A DNA stretch of 55,188 nucleotides from Pseudomonadota bacterium (GCA_947498315.1 CANMLD010000007.1:1-55188), one strand, 5' to 3'; positions 27,677 through 37,715 are shown, counted from the first letter of the stretch. The notes: generated by a model not told the origin, from the letters alone. Numbers and translations are program-made.

Positions 27677-28987
27677 ATGAAAGAGATAAGCTCCGCAGAG
27701 ATGATTACACCGCTGCCGATCACTCTCGATATTGTCCCCGAACCCATTCGAAAGCGGGTCGGCCCGGAAGCCCCCGAGCCCATGCGGATGATGCTGGCTC
27801 GAGCGCTCCTGCCCATGCCGGCGGCCGATCTCTTCACGGCGCTCGTCTACCTCGCGTCGACGACGACAGGCGAGTTGCGGGACGCCGCGCTCAAGAGCCT
27901 GACCGACATGCCCAAGGGCGTCCTGTCGGGCCTAGTAAGCGACTGCCAAGTCCCAGAGCTACTCGACTTCGCTGCCCGTCACTTCGTTCTTGACGAAGGG
28001 TACATTCAGACGGTGGTCCTCAACGCGGCCACGCCGGACTCGACTATCGAGTGGATCGCCAAGCGCGGCAAGGGTCCGATCCTCGAGCTCATTGGCAACA
28101 ATCAGGCGCGTATCGTTCGCCATCCCGCTCTCGTCGAGGCGATCTACTTCAACACTGACGCGCCGATGGCCCTCACGACGCGAGTCTTCGAGACGGCCGT
28201 TCGTAACGGTATCGACCTCTCGAACATTCCTGGCTATCGGGAGATCGTGGAAGCGATCTTCGGCCGCGAAGCGGCGCAGAAGCTAGCGGGAGCAGATGAG
28301 CCGCAGCACGTCGAGGAGGTTCCGGCGGAAGAGGTTCCGGCGGAAGAGGTTCCGGCGGAGGAGGTTCCGGCGGAGGAGGTTCCGGCGGAGGAGAAGCTGC
28401 CCGAGGAGAAGCCCAAAGACACGCCGACGAGTGACGACGATGACGGGCATCCGGGTATCGCCGACGAGACTTTCGAGGCCGTCATGGCTGCCGTGTCGAC
28501 CGACGACAGTACCGTCGATATCGAAACGGCCGAGGCGGCCGTCGCGACCAAACAGGTCTCGAAGAAGCCACTCCATGCGCTCGTCGACCAGATGAACGTA
28601 CCTCAGAAGGTCCGACTCGCGCTCGTAGGCAACAAGGGCGCCCGCGCGCTCCTCATCAAAGACTCGAAGCTCGTCGTCGCGCTAGCCGTGCTGAAGAGCC
28701 CACAGGTCACCGAAGGTGAGATCGCTCAGTATGCGAAGAACAAGGCGCTCACTGAGCGCGTGATCACGTTCATCTGCCGCAATCGCGATTGGACCCGCGC
28801 TGCCTCGACGCAGCTCTCTCTCATCAAGCACCCGAAGACGCCGCCAACCTTCAGCATTCGCTGGGTACGAGCGCTCGGCGCTCGCGACCTGAAGGAGCTC
28901 GCCCGGTCGCGTGACGTGCCCGGCTACATCGCTCGCCTCGCGAAGAACCTGATCACTCAACGCGAGCAGGGCAAGAAGAAAGGTTGA
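27677..28987 (+). CDS. Conserved protein of unknown function, two helical domains joined by EEVPA repeats
   Basis: 436 residues, no signal peptide. An N-terminal helical domain (about 1-195; PAADLFTALVYLASTTTGEL, ILELIGNNQARIVRHPALV) and a C-terminal one (about 285-430; LVDQMNVPQKVRLALVGNKG, ALTERVITFICRNRDW) share the motif of a conserved helix plus a short basic stretch before a proline, so they may be related repeats. They are linked by a Glu/Pro hinge of five EEVPA units and an acidic stretch. This resembles HEAT/ARM-like scaffolds of myxobacterial cytosolic proteins; no enzyme motif is visible. It ends 37 bp from the convergent glycosylase gene. Confidence 0.8.
   Translation: MKEISSAEMITPLPITLDIVPEPIRKRVGPEAPEPMRMMLARALLPMPAADLFTALVYLASTTTGELRDAALKSLTDMPKGVLSGLVSDCQVPELLDFAARHFVLDEGYIQTVVLNAATPDSTIEWIAKRGKGPILELIGNNQARIVRHPALVEAIYFNTDAPMALTTRVFETAVRNGIDLSNIPGYREIVEAIFGREAAQKLAGADEPQHVEEVPAEEVPAEEVPAEEVPAEEVPAEEKLPEEKPKDTPTSDDDDGHPGIADETFEAVMAAVSTDDSTVDIETAEAAVATKQVSKKPLHALVDQMNVPQKVRLALVGNKGARALLIKDSKLVVALAVLKSPQVTEGEIAQYAKNKALTERVITFICRNRDWTRAASTQLSLIKHPKTPPTFSIRWVRALGARDLKELARSRDVPGYIARLAKNLITQREQGKKKG
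28316..28390 (+). repeat. Five 15-bp coding repeats (EEVPA)
   Basis: Five head-to-tail copies of GAGGTTCCGGCGGAA (last base A or G) encode Glu-Val-Pro-Ala-Glu in the hinge of the protein. Variation occurs only at the last base. Near identity indicates recent duplication by slippage. Confidence 0.92.
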
Positions 28988-29024
28988 TGCGTTCGTCTGG
29001 CAGGTTGCATGCAGTCTGCTACCG

Positions 29025-29768
29025 CTATGGTCGCCTCTTGGGCGGTTTGCTGACGAACCGATTCCCCGCGATCAGGAAGCGCCATGGCATTGCCGCCCAT
29101 GAGCCAGCGTAGTCGACGCCGACGCGAGGGCTCCGCGCTATGAAGGAGGCGGGCAAATCGGTGCCGCGGTGAAGGCGCACGCGGCCAGCGGGAGCGCAGA
29201 CGTCGACGCCGTTGTCTCGGCGTGACACGTCGAAGGCGCGAGTAAGACGACCCGGTCCATCCGTGCGCGTCATCGCGAGGCGCTCGGGATACACCGGCTC
29301 GACCGCTCGGATGAGGACTGCGGAAGGGAACTCCCCTGGGCCAGTAACCACGTTGAACAGATCGTACATGCCGTAGATGAGATAGACGTAGGCGTGGCCA
29401 GGCTGGCCGAACATGATCTCAGTGCGCCCTGTGCGCCCTTTGGCGGCGTGGCACGCGAGGTCGTCCTGACCCCGATAAGCCTCCGTCTCGACGATACGGC
29501 CAATGCGAACCCCCTGAGACTCCCCGTTACCGGGCTCCGCACCTCCTAGCTCAGAACTGCCCAGCTCAGAACTGCCAGGCTCAGAACTGCCAGGCTCAGA
29601 ACTGCCAGGCTCAGAACTGCCTGGCTCAGAACTGCCTGGCTCAGAACTGCCTGGCGCAGAACTGCTTGGCTCGACCACGAGCAGATGGCCCAGCAATGCC
29701 GGAGCGACCTCGAGTACGTCGCGATCGAAGAAGGGACGCCCGAGCAGAGGGCCGACGAAGGCGAACAT
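29025..29768 (-). CDS. mpg: 3-methyladenine DNA glycosylase (AAG/Mpg type) with SSEPG insertion
   Basis: Removes alkylated purines such as 3-methyladenine and hypoxanthine, opening base-excision repair. 247 residues; the family usually needs about 200. The core begins FFDRDVLEVAPALLGHLL and carries the catalytic VETEAY motif (Glu96, Tyr98), HAAKGRTGRTEIMFGQPGHAYVY, and TGPGRLTRAFDV. Between the first helix and the catalytic strand, residues ~34-82 are nothing but SSEPG/SSELG repeats, a flexible loop absent from normal AAG. The catalytic residues are intact, so activity is expected. It converges on the 27677 gene and starts 61 bp from a divergent small gene. Confidence 0.94.
   Translation of the reverse strand: MFAFVGPLLGRPFFDRDVLEVAPALLGHLLVVEPSSSAPGSSEPGSSEPGSSEPGSSEPGSSEPGSSELGSSELGGAEPGNGESQGVRIGRIVETEAYRGQDDLACHAAKGRTGRTEIMFGQPGHAYVYLIYGMYDLFNVVTGPGEFPSAVLIRAVEPVYPERLAMTRTDGPGRLTRAFDVSRRDNGVDVCAPAGRVRLHRGTDLPASFIARSPRVGVDYAGSWAAMPWRFLIAGNRFVSKPPKRRP
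29550..29669 (-). repeat. Eight 15-bp repeats inside the glycosylase gene
   Basis: Eight tandem copies of CTCAGAACTGCCWGG type, read on the plus strand, encode Gly-Ser-Ser-Glu-Pro/Leu on the minus strand. Copies differ at one to three positions. The array lies in one loop of the enzyme and keeps the frame. Confidence 0.93.
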
Positions 29769-29829
29769 GGTCAGGTGGTCCCTCTCGATTTAGCTGGCAG
29801 CCTGAGGCTCTTCGCGGGAACGTTCGCTG

Positions 29830-30210
29830 ATGAGCGCACCCGATCCCTTCGAACTCTTCGCTTACTACCACCTCGGCTTCGATCGCGAATATCGCTACCG
29901 ATTCCGCAACCTGCATCACACCGCTGCCTACTTCGGCCTCAGTCCTGACGCGCTCAAGGCCGTGCTCCACGAGCTGAAGCTCGATGCGGACACCGTGAAG
30001 CTGGTGGACTTCAATCTTTCGAAGGCTCATGCGGACGCTCAAGAGTTCGAGTTGACCGCCGCCCCTCGTGAAGCGCGTGAGCTGCACGCTCAGAAGAGCT
30101 TCGAGGCCCTGAAGCTCGCCATCGCCACGTGGAACGGCGAGCCTGCGCCGGATGACGTCGATTGGGACAACCTCGACCTCCCAAAGCGGATAGAGGAACC
30201 GTCGAGTTGA
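29830..30210 (+). CDS. Small conserved protein of unknown function
   Basis: 126 residues, no signal or membrane segment. The N-terminal 65 residues form three predicted helices (FELFAYYHLGFDREYRYRF, then TAAYFGLSPDALKAVLHEL), a pattern that suits a small helix-turn-helix or a protein-contact domain. The tail is acidic and Ala/Glu-rich. It is divergent from the glycosylase with a 61-bp gap and converges on the RNase gene. Codon use and composition look native. The product is not identified; a nucleic-acid-binding role is possible only by analogy. Confidence 0.6.
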   Translation: MSAPDPFELFAYYHLGFDREYRYRFRNLHHTAAYFGLSPDALKAVLHELKLDADTVKLVDFNLSKAHADAQEFELTAAPREARELHAQKSFEALKLAIATWNGEPAPDDVDWDNLDLPKRIEEPSS

Positions 30211-30217
30211 AACGAAT

Positions 30218-30246
30218 GGGGCGGCTCACTCGTCCGTGATCGCCCC
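30218..30246. terminator. Possible bidirectional hairpin between converging genes
   Basis: GGGGCG at 30218-30223 pairs with CGCCCC at 30241-30246 across a 17-nt loop, in the 85-bp gap between the small plus-strand gene and the RNase stop. There is no T-run, so termination is only suggested. Confidence 0.28.
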
Positions 30247-30295
30247 GGGTTGCCGACGCTACTACGCTACCTTCGAGGAGTTCTAGCGATCGGCC

Positions 30296-33007
30296 TCACG
30301 TGGACGCGGGAGGCTCGCCACCTGACGGAGCGGCGGGTCGATCGCCCGGCCGACGTCGACGTCGGCTGCGTCGACGGCGCTTGCCGTCTGGCCCGACCGC
30401 CCCTGCGGAGCCATCTTCGTCGTCACCTGCGCTGTCCGGGCCTTCGTCGTCACCGTCATCGTTGCCACCATCGGGGGCGTCTGTAGGTGCGTCGGCACGC
30501 GCGGCAGCGTCGCCGGCAGGCGAGGACGCGGTACCAACGGGAGCGCCCTCGGTCCGATCTCCCGTGCGGCGACGTTTCCGCCGTCGCTTTTTGCGGCGCC
30601 CGTCGGCTCCTTCCGCGCCACTCCCTTCGGTGGGCGTTGCGTCGTCGTCTTCGAACGAGTCAGACGGCTCGTCGTCGTCATCCGGCTCGCTTGCCTTCTT
30701 CGGGATCGGGGGGGGGCGTGACTTCGACGGATCCGCTCCCCCGGGTTGGTTACCGCTGTCCCGCCGTGAGAGTCGCTCTCCCGGAAGGACCGTTCGAGCA
30801 CCCGACGCGGCAGTGTTCGCAGGCGCAGACGTGCTGGCTGCCGCCACCGCGGGAGGGTTTGCTGATGCCTGAGTAGCCCGGCCGCGGGTCGCCGTTTCGA
30901 TACGCTCAGCGGTTATCGGACCGATCGGGCCGAGGCTTGCTGGAGAGTCCTCCGAATCGGTCTGGTCATCTTTGCCGAAGATGCGCCGCATCCAGTCCAT
31001 GAAGCCGCGTCGACGCCGCTCTGCCTGAACGGGCGTCTCACCACTCTCGCGGACGGGCGGCGGCGGAACCGGGCGGGTCTCCGAAGCGGACGGTGGCGTC
31101 CCTGCTTCGAGGGCGGGCCTGATGGCGCCCTCTACGGAGTCCTCGACGGCCTCTTCCGCGTGTTCGTGACCCTCGTGGTCGCCGTGGTCATGGGCGTCAC
31201 CTCCTGGACGCGTGCCATGCTCGTGCCGGCTCCCATCTCGACGGTCGCCGTCCCGCTTGCCGCGGTCCTGACGGCGTGGCCGGCGGGTACGTGCGTCGGC
31301 TGCAGCCGGTGAGTCGTCTTCAGAAAGGTCGGGTTCGGCAGGGACGAGGTCGAGGTCGTGCTCATCACGCTCCTGCTCCCGGAGGAGCGCGTCGCGTTGA
31401 GCGATGGCACGATAGATCGCGTTGTGATCGAGCTCGAGTGCTTCGAGTCCCTCCTCCGGGCGGGGGAGGGGGCTCGACTCCTTGCGAACGACCACGTTTC
31501 GGATGAGATCGAGAAGCTGATAGAGCCGCTGCGGCGGGGACTTGCCGCCCTTCAGCACGACCACGTCGAATGCCACGAGGTTCGCCGGCATCTCCGTGTG
31601 CCCGACGATCTCGACAATGGCGTCGACCTTCTGTGAGAGCTCCACGAGGTCCCGACGTCGGCGGTTGTGGAGGAGGTTTGCTACGGAGACGGCCGTCGTT
31701 GCGCGGATGTACTTCACGTCGCCGCGGAGGCAGGCCTCCTCGATACGTCGCAGCAGCGACAATGCAGCCGACTGTGGCGCTCGGATGTGCCCCGTACCGT
31801 CACAGGCCTCACAGCGCCTCGTGATCGATGACGCGAGGCTCTTACGCAGGCGTTGCCTCGACAGCTCCATGAGCCCGAAGAGGCTGATGCGACCGAACTT
31901 CACCTTGGACTTGTCCTCGGCGAAGGCGGTACGCAACGCTTGCTCGACCTGCTTGATGTGTTTGCGTTCCCGCATGTCGATGAAGTCGACGACGATGAGC
32001 CCGCCGAGATCGCGGATCTTCACCTGTCTTGCGACCTCGACAGCCGCCTCGAGGTTGGCCTTGAGAGCCGTCTCCTCGATATCTTGCCCCTTCACCCGGC
32101 CCGAGTTCACGTCGATGGCAACTAGCGCCTCGGTCTGGTCGATGACGATGGAGCCACCGGTCGGGAGCTGCACCTCACGCCCGAACACGCTCTCGATCTG
32201 GTCCTCGACACCGAACTTGATGAACATGGGCACGTCGCCCTCATAGAGCCGGAGCGCCTTCTTCGCTTCCGGCATGAGGACGCTCATGAACTCGCTGATC
32301 TCTTTCAAGACCCCGCGGTTGTCGCACCAGACTTCGTCGACCTCGTCCGAGAAGTAGTCTCGAATGAAGCGAACGGCGTGGGCGCGGTCCTTGTAGATGA
32401 GGCCGGCGCCGCGTCGTTGTTTGAACTTCTCCTCGATCTGCTCGTAGAGCTTCGTGAGGTAGAAGAGGTCGGTCTGCAGGTCGGCAGGCCGTTGTTCGCG
32501 TCCCGCCGTGCGTATGATGACGCCGAAGCCGTCAGGGACACCAATGAGGTCCATCGTGTCCTTGAGCCGTCGCCGCTCCTGGTCGCCGAGCTTGCGGCTG
32601 ATGCCGCTCTTCTCGGTCTCCGGCATCAGTACGAGATAACGGCCGGGGAGGGAGACGTGGGTCGTCAGGGTCGCGCCTTTGGTGCCGACCTCGTCCTTGA
32701 CGACCTGCACCATGATCTCTTGCCGCTCATGTAGGAGCTGGCCGATCTCGGGGCGCTTGTCCTGGAGGTGCTTCGGCCACAGTCGAACGTGGATCTCGGA
32801 GAGAGGCAAGAAGCCCTGCTTCTCCTCACCAAAATCGACGAACGCGGCCTGCAGGCTCTGCTCGACCTTGTGTACGACCCCTTTGTATATGTTTCCGCGG
32901 CGGCCTTCGCCACCTGCGGCCTCAATCTCGAGGTTTTCGAGCCGACGGCCCTCTACGATCGCGACGCGGCTTTCTTCCTCGTCGACCGAAATCAGCATTC
33001 GCTGCAT
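30296..33007 (-). CDS. rne: Ribonuclease E/G with long disordered tail
   Basis: Endoribonuclease for mRNA turnover and rRNA/tRNA processing. 903 residues. The S1 domain is at ~38-115 (YKGVVHKVEQSLQAAFVDFG). The catalytic DNase-I-like part has IDVNSG (Asp299) and VVDFIDM (Asp341), and the zinc link is CEACDGTG (Cys399, Cys402). From ~530 the chain is disordered, first Asp/Glu/His-rich and then Arg/Lys-rich with clusters such as RRKKRRRKRRR; such tails bind RNA and degradosome partners. It is closer to E-type length than G-type. Upstream (165 bp) is the lipoprotein gene on the same strand; the gene stands alone. Confidence 0.94.
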   Translation of the reverse strand: MQRMLISVDEEESRVAIVEGRRLENLEIEAAGGEGRRGNIYKGVVHKVEQSLQAAFVDFGEEKQGFLPLSEIHVRLWPKHLQDKRPEIGQLLHERQEIMVQVVKDEVGTKGATLTTHVSLPGRYLVLMPETEKSGISRKLGDQERRRLKDTMDLIGVPDGFGVIIRTAGREQRPADLQTDLFYLTKLYEQIEEKFKQRRGAGLIYKDRAHAVRFIRDYFSDEVDEVWCDNRGVLKEISEFMSVLMPEAKKALRLYEGDVPMFIKFGVEDQIESVFGREVQLPTGGSIVIDQTEALVAIDVNSGRVKGQDIEETALKANLEAAVEVARQVKIRDLGGLIVVDFIDMRERKHIKQVEQALRTAFAEDKSKVKFGRISLFGLMELSRQRLRKSLASSITRRCEACDGTGHIRAPQSAALSLLRRIEEACLRGDVKYIRATTAVSVANLLHNRRRRDLVELSQKVDAIVEIVGHTEMPANLVAFDVVVLKGGKSPPQRLYQLLDLIRNVVVRKESSPLPRPEEGLEALELDHNAIYRAIAQRDALLREQERDEHDLDLVPAEPDLSEDDSPAAADARTRRPRRQDRGKRDGDRRDGSRHEHGTRPGGDAHDHGDHEGHEHAEEAVEDSVEGAIRPALEAGTPPSASETRPVPPPPVRESGETPVQAERRRRGFMDWMRRIFGKDDQTDSEDSPASLGPIGPITAERIETATRGRATQASANPPAVAAASTSAPANTAASGARTVLPGERLSRRDSGNQPGGADPSKSRPPPIPKKASEPDDDDEPSDSFEDDDATPTEGSGAEGADGRRKKRRRKRRRTGDRTEGAPVGTASSPAGDAAARADAPTDAPDGGNDDGDDEGPDSAGDDEDGSAGAVGPDGKRRRRSRRRRRPGDRPAAPSGGEPPAST

Positions 33008-33172
33008 CTAACCCTCCGTTAGGACGGCCGAAATGCCAGCGCGATGGGCGCGAGGTGCGGGGTGGGGTGACGGTGGACCATGTCAACGTGACGCCAGCTC
33101 GAGTCGCGACAAGCCGGTCATGCCGGCGCGCGGGCTCGAGGCGCATGTTCATGTGGTCCGCCGGCGTGGAGC

Positions 33173-33598
33173 TCAATCAGCGCCTCCACCGGATGTATCA
33201 TCCCCTGTCGTCTCCGTCGGATCGAGCTCCTGGGACGTCGCATCCTCGGTCGCAGCGGCGTCGTCAGCCGCTGTCGTCGAGTCACTGCGAGACCCTGGAT
33301 CCGAGTCCGGGAGGTCGACGGTGTCGCTCGTGTCTATCGCGTCGGCGTCTTGGCCGTCGTCAATGATGTCGTTTGAATTCGTCGCATCCGAAGCGGCCGT
33401 TGCGTCAGCGCCGAGAGAGGCCACGTCAGCAACGGTCAGTATGATGTCGTCTTCCGAGATGGGTGGAAAATCAACGTCGCGAGACGTCAGCTGGCAGACT
33501 CCGCCAATTTCCATGCTTCCATAGACGCACTTCTCTTCGCTCGAACACGAGGCGAATGCGAGTGCGATGGATGCAATGAGTCGAGCGGAGACGGGCAC
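33173..33598 (-). CDS. Small acidic lipoprotein
   Basis: About 141 residues from GTG 33598; the frame is open to a GTG at 33634, and neither has a perfect ribosome site. A signal peptide ending LAFASC (lipobox) is followed by CVYGSMEIGGVCQLTSRDVDFPP, one likely disulfide, and then 90 residues of Asp/Ala/Ser/Thr-rich spacer ending in GGGAD. No folded domain is visible beyond the Cys pair. It may serve as an outer-membrane tether or spacer fragment. It lies between lepB (108 bp upstream) and the RNase gene (165 bp downstream). Confidence 0.65.
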   Translation of the reverse strand: MPVSARLIASIALAFASCSSEEKCVYGSMEIGGVCQLTSRDVDFPPISEDDIILTVADVASLGADATAASDATNSNDIIDDGQDADAIDTSDTVDLPDSDPGSRSDSTTAADDAAATEDATSQELDPTETTGDDTSGGGAD

Positions 33599-33706
33599 CG
33601 GGAGCTGAGGCCTTCCTCCCGCGAGAGCGGGCACCGGGGAGCGGACCGGACAGTAGCCTTGTCCTGCCGTACCGTCAAGTTCTGGAACTCCAACCTTATT
33701 GGAGAG

Positions 33707-34900
33707 TCAGTGAACGGAGTGAAAGATACGGCCAGGGTGGCTCGTGTTGAGCCAGATGAAGAGCGCCTTGCCACGCACATGGTCGATGGGGACGAGGCCC
33801 CAGTACCGCGAGTCCGCAGAGTTGTCGCGGTTGTCACCGAGCACGACGACATGTTCTTCTGGGACGATCATCTCGCGAGCGCCCACTCTCTCGCTGACGA
33901 GGCCACGCCCACGTGTCCCGTCCCACGGCCACCCGCTCAGGAACTCAGTCTGATCTTGAGTGGGCCAGTCCGGCTGGTTGCCGATGATGCTGAGCATGCC
34001 GCTCTGGCCACCCCCGACGAAGGGGATACAGCTTGCGACATCTTCGGGGACCGTGCACCGGCATAGTGAGTTCGGTGCGATGTGCTGGGTCACCCACGTC
34101 TTCACCCCGTCGGTGTATTCGATGAACTCACAGCCGCAGCCGGCGGTCTCCGTGGCCCGACCATCACCGGTCGGCTCCAAGGTCGTGCACGTTTGGCCCG
34201 GCGTCAGATAGCACGGGGCGCTTCGGTGGAGCACCTTCGGAGCGCCCCAGGGCTCGCCATTGACGTACCAGACGTTCTCCTCGAAACGCACATGGTCACC
34301 GGGGACAGCCATCACGCGCTTGATCAGGATCTCGCGGTTCTGGTCGGGCTTCGGATGTTCGAAGATGACGACCTCACCGCGCTTCGGCTTGCGCCAGTCA
34401 AAGATGACTTTGTCCGTGTAGGGGATCGAGAGCCCATAGGTGAACTTCGCTACGAAGAGATAGTCCCCGACCAGCAGGGTAGGGAGCATCGACCCGGACG
34501 GGATGCGGTAGGGTTCGAACATGAACGCCCGGATGAAGAGGGCTATCAGGAGCGCGGCGCTGATCGCTTCGACGTTACGCCGCCCGTCCGACTTGCGCTG
34601 GCCCGCGAAGTGCTGCTCGAGGAGCCCGTTCACCTTGTCGATTTGGAGGTACAGCGCGTCGAAGTCGACCTGCTTCCAGCCTTGCTTCAGCAGCACGTCC
34701 ATGGCTCGAACCTCATCGGCGACGGCCCACGCCACGCCCTCGCCGATGCGTGCACGATGCGAACGCACGAGCCAGGGACCTTCCTTTCGGAGGTAGCGAG
34801 CGCGGTCCCACAGTAGCTTGCGAACCTTGCGGGAAGACGTGTCTGTGGAGCTCGCGTCGGTGGAGACCGCCGCTGTCGGCCCCTTTGGGCGCTTCGCCAT
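33707..34900 (-). CDS. lepB: Signal peptidase I
   Basis: Cleaves signal peptides of exported proteins at the inner membrane. 397 residues. One transmembrane segment (~112-128) is followed by the catalytic Ser137 in IPSGSM and the general base Lys194 in ILIKRVMAVPGD; GDNRDNSADSRYWG is box E. The N-terminal ~100 residues are cytosolic. A large insertion (~220-345) with several cysteines (CYLTPGQTC, CGCEF) separates box D from box E. The ATG shares its A with the stop of lepA (TGATG), so translation is coupled; lepA-lepB linkage is the classical arrangement. Confidence 0.96.
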   Translation of the reverse strand: MAKRPKGPTAAVSTDASSTDTSSRKVRKLLWDRARYLRKEGPWLVRSHRARIGEGVAWAVADEVRAMDVLLKQGWKQVDFDALYLQIDKVNGLLEQHFAGQRKSDGRRNVEAISAALLIALFIRAFMFEPYRIPSGSMLPTLLVGDYLFVAKFTYGLSIPYTDKVIFDWRKPKRGEVVIFEHPKPDQNREILIKRVMAVPGDHVRFEENVWYVNGEPWGAPKVLHRSAPCYLTPGQTCTTLEPTGDGRATETAGCGCEFIEYTDGVKTWVTQHIAPNSLCRCTVPEDVASCIPFVGGGQSGMLSIIGNQPDWPTQDQTEFLSGWPWDGTRGRGLVSERVGAREMIVPEEHVVVLGDNRDNSADSRYWGLVPIDHVRGKALFIWLNTSHPGRIFHSVH

Positions 34901-36729
34901 CAGTTCTCGTCGAGCTTCAGCACGGCGTGGAATGCCGCCTGCGGGATCTCGACGTTGCCGACCTGCTTCATGCGCTTTTTGCCCTCTTTCTGCTTCTCGA
35001 GGAGCTTGCGCTTACGTGAGATGTCGCCGCCGTAGCACTTGGCGGTCACGTTCTTCCGGAACGCCTTCACGGTTGACCGAGCAACCACGCGGGTCCCGAT
35101 GGCGGCCTGGATCGCGACCTCGAACATCTGGCGGTCGATGACCTCGGAGAGCTTCCGGCACAGCGCCTGGCCGAGGTAGAAGGCCCGATCGGTGTGGACG
35201 ATGCACGTCAGCGCGTCGACGGGATCGCCGTTGATGAGGATGTCGAGGCGCACTAGGCGGTCGCGACGATACTCCTGAAGCTCGTAGTCCATCGACGCGT
35301 AGCCGCGAGAGACCGTCTTCAGCTTGTCGTGGAAGTCGAAGATGATCTCGGAGAGCGGCAGCTCGTAGACGATCATCACGCGGTTTGCGGACAAGTATCG
35401 GAGATCCTTCTGGAGCCCGCGCCGGTCGTTGCACAGCTTGAAGACACCGCCCACGTGATCCGTGTGGCAGTGGATACGCACCGCGGCGATCGGCTCGTCG
35501 ATGCCTTCCGTGTCGTTGGCGGTCGGGAGCTGACGCGGATTCGAGACGACCACGACGTCCCCGTCCTTCGTGTGGACGTGATAGGCCACCGACGGTGCCG
35601 TCGTGACAAGGTCGAGGTCGTACTCTCGCTCGAGGCGTTCTTGGATGATCTCCATGTGGAGGAGACCGAGGAAGCCGCAGCGGAAGCCGAAGCCGAGTGC
35701 GGTCGACGACTCGGGCTCATAACTGAAGCTCGAGTCGTTCAGGACCAGCTTCGCGAGCGCGTCGCGCAAATTCTCGAAGTCGGTGGCGTCGACCGGGAAG
35801 ACGCCGGTGAAGACGGTCTGCTGGATGCGCTTGAAGCCGGGGAGGGCAGTGGTTGCCTGCGCCCGGAGGTGGGTGACCGTGTCACCGACCTGCGTCATCT
35901 TGACGTCCTTGATACCGGCCACGATGAAGCCCACGTCGCCGGCGGTGAGGGCCGGCATGACGATGGTCTTCGGGGTGAAGCACCCGAGCTCTTGGACTTC
36001 GCAGTCGAACTTCGTGTCCATGAGCCGGATGGTTTCGCCCGGCTTCAAGGTGCCATCGAACACGCGGACGAGCATGATCGCGCCGCGATAGTTGTCGTAC
36101 CAGGAGTCGATGATGAGCGCCCGGAGCGGCGCGGACGGGCTGCCTTTGGGCGCCGGGACCCGTTCGACGATCGCGTCGAGGAGCTCCGCGATGCCCGTGC
36201 CTTCCTTGGCGCTGACTTGGAGAGCGCCGGTGCAATCGAGCCCGATGCCTTCTTCGATCTCGCGGATGACCTCGTCGGGGCGCGAGCTCGGGAGATCGAT
36301 CTTGTTGAGGACCGGGATGATCTCGAGGTTGTTCTCGAGCGCGAGATACACGTTCGCGAGCGTCTGCGCTTGAACGCCTTGTGTCGCGTCGACGATGAGG
36401 CACGCGCCTTCGCACGCCGCGAGCGCGCGACTCACCTCGTAGCTGAAGTCGACATGCCCTGGCGTGTCGATGAGGTTCAGTGTGTAGATCTCGCCGTCCT
36501 TGTATTTGTATCGGAGGCGGGCCGTCTGGCTCTTGATCGTGATGCCGCGCTCGCGCTCGAGCTCCATCGAGTCGAGGAACTGCGCCTTCATCTCGCGGTT
36601 CGAGACCGCGTCCGTCGCTTGCAAGAGCCGGTCGGCCAGCGTCGACTTGCCGTGGTCGATGTGCGCGATAATCGAGAAGTTGCGAACGCGCGGCGGGCTA
36701 TCGGTCTTCGTCTTCGGGTCCTGGCTCAT
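34900..36729 (-). CDS. lepA: Elongation factor 4 (LepA)
   Basis: Ribosome-bound GTPase that back-translocates or remodels stalled ribosomes. 609 residues, the usual length. G1 is in [19 protein letters not shown]3 is DTPGH, G4 is NKIDLP. The C-terminal domain with [24 protein letters not shown] is diagnostic for LepA and separates it from EF-G. It overlaps the preceding epimerase gene by ATGA and the following lepB by one base, so the three form one coupled operon led by the RHH gene. No oddities in the conserved regions. Confidence 0.98.
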   Translation of the reverse strand: MSQDPKTKTDSPPRVRNFSIIAHIDHGKSTLADRLLQATDAVSNREMKAQFLDSMELERERGITIKSQTARLRYKYKDGEIYTLNLIDTPGHVDFSYEVSRALAACEGACLIVDATQGVQAQTLANVYLALENNLEIIPVLNKIDLPSSRPDEVIREIEEGIGLDCTGALQVSAKEGTGIAELLDAIVERVPAPKGSPSAPLRALIIDSWYDNYRGAIMLVRVFDGTLKPGETIRLMDTKFDCEVQELGCFTPKTIVMPALTAGDVGFIVAGIKDVKMTQVGDTVTHLRAQATTALPGFKRIQQTVFTGVFPVDATDFENLRDALAKLVLNDSSFSYEPESSTALGFGFRCGFLGLLHMEIIQERLEREYDLDLVTTAPSVAYHVHTKDGDVVVVSNPRQLPTANDTEGIDEPIAAVRIHCHTDHVGGVFKLCNDRRGLQKDLRYLSANRVMIVYELPLSEIIFDFHDKLKTVSRGYASMDYELQEYRRDRLVRLDILINGDPVDALTCIVHTDRAFYLGQALCRKLSEVIDRQMFEVAIQAAIGTRVVARSTVKAFRKNVTAKCYGGDISRKRKLLEKQKEGKKRMKQVGNVEIPQAAFHAVLKLDEN

Positions 36730-37715
36730 GATTGACCTCGCGTCGTTTGGGGCTCGCCCCGCTTGCCTGCGCCGAGCTCGGTCTCAAGGTAGGCGTAGGT
36801 CACTTTCAGCCCTTCGTCGAGCGGCGTCGTGGGGGTCCATCCGAGGACCTGCTGAGCTAGGCTGATGTCCGGTCGTCGTTGCATCGGATCGTTTTCGTCC
36901 TGTCGCGGCAGCGGCGGGCTCGAGACCAGAGGGACCCCGAAGACCGCGCATGTGCGCTCTGCGAGCGTGCGGATGGTCATCTCGTTGTCCGGGTTACCGA
37001 AGTTCATCGGGCCAGGGTGGTCCGTGGCCGCGAAGCGCGTGATCCCGTCCACGAGGTCTCCCACGAAGCAGAAGCTCCGGGTCTGGTTGCCATCGCCGTG
37101 GATGGTCAGCGGCTCCCCTCTGAGGACCTGGACAAGGAACGAGGTCACGACGCGCCCATCGTCCCACCGCATGCGAGGGCCGTACGTGTTGAAGATGCGC
37201 AGGATGCCCGTGTTCACGCCATGCGCTTTCCGGTAGGCCGTCATCAGGGCCTCTCCATAACGCTTCGACTCGTCGTACATGCTGCGGGGCCCCGTCGGGT
37301 TCACGTTGCCCCAGTACGACTCGCTCTGAGGTGACTCGAGCGGATCACCATAGACCTCGCTCGTCGACGCGAAGACGCAGCGGGCGCCCGTACGACGAGC
37401 AAGCTCGAGACAGTTGCGCGTCCCGACGGAGCCAACGTCGAGCGTCTCGACAGGGTGCTTCTTGTAAAAGGGCGGGCTCGCGAGCGACGCCATGTGAAGT
37501 ATCAGATCGACGGGGCCATCGATGGGCAGCCCGGTCGTCACGTCGTGCTTCAAGAAGGTGAAGCGGGGGTGCGATTCGAGGTGCGCGATGTTCTGGCGCC
37601 TCCCCGTGACCTCGTTGTCGATTGCAACGACCTCGTCGCCACGGGCGATGAAGTGGTCGCTGAGGTGGGAGCCGAGGAATCCTGCTCCGCCGGTGATGAC
37701 GATTCTACGAGTCAC
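36726..37715 (-). CDS. NAD-dependent sugar-nucleotide epimerase/decarboxylase (UXS-like)
   Basis: 329 residues. Short-chain dehydrogenase fold with Rossmann motif GGAGFLGSH, the catalytic TSEVYG serine/threonine, and Tyr147/Lys151 in YDESKRYGE. The run YDESKR and the segment [18 protein letters not shown] are typical of UDP-glucuronate decarboxylases (UDP-xylose synthases) rather than GalE, so it probably makes UDP-xylose or a related sugar for cell-surface glycans. The start is GTG, 22 nt after the RHH stop. It overlaps lepA by ATGA, an unusual partner for a translation factor. Confidence 0.9.
   Translation of the reverse strand: MTRRIVITGGAGFLGSHLSDHFIARGDEVVAIDNEVTGRRQNIAHLESHPRFTFLKHDVTTGLPIDGPVDLILHMASLASPPFYKKHPVETLDVGSVGTRNCLELARRTGARCVFASTSEVYGDPLESPQSESYWGNVNPTGPRSMYDESKRYGEALMTAYRKAHGVNTGILRIFNTYGPRMRWDDGRVVTSFLVQVLRGEPLTIHGDGNQTRSFCFVGDLVDGITRFAATDHPGPMNFGNPDNEMTIRTLAERTCAVFGVPLVSSPPLPRQDENDPMQRRPDISLAQQVLGWTPTTPLDEGLKVTYAYLETELGAGKRGEPQTTRGQS

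Noticed and set aside
28316-28390. Possible CRISPR array in the 12/15-bp repeats
   Set aside because: Units lack spacers, are in frame with proteins, and there are no cas genes.
33634-33634. GTG start at 33634 for the small acidic lipoprotein
   Set aside because: Adds residues before the signal peptide and has no better ribosome site; kept only as an alternative.
35329-36735. 468-codon open frame on the plus strand opposite lepA
   Set aside because: A shadow of lepA caused by high-GC codon use; the translation has Val/Glu/Asp bias and no motif, while lepA is unmistakable.
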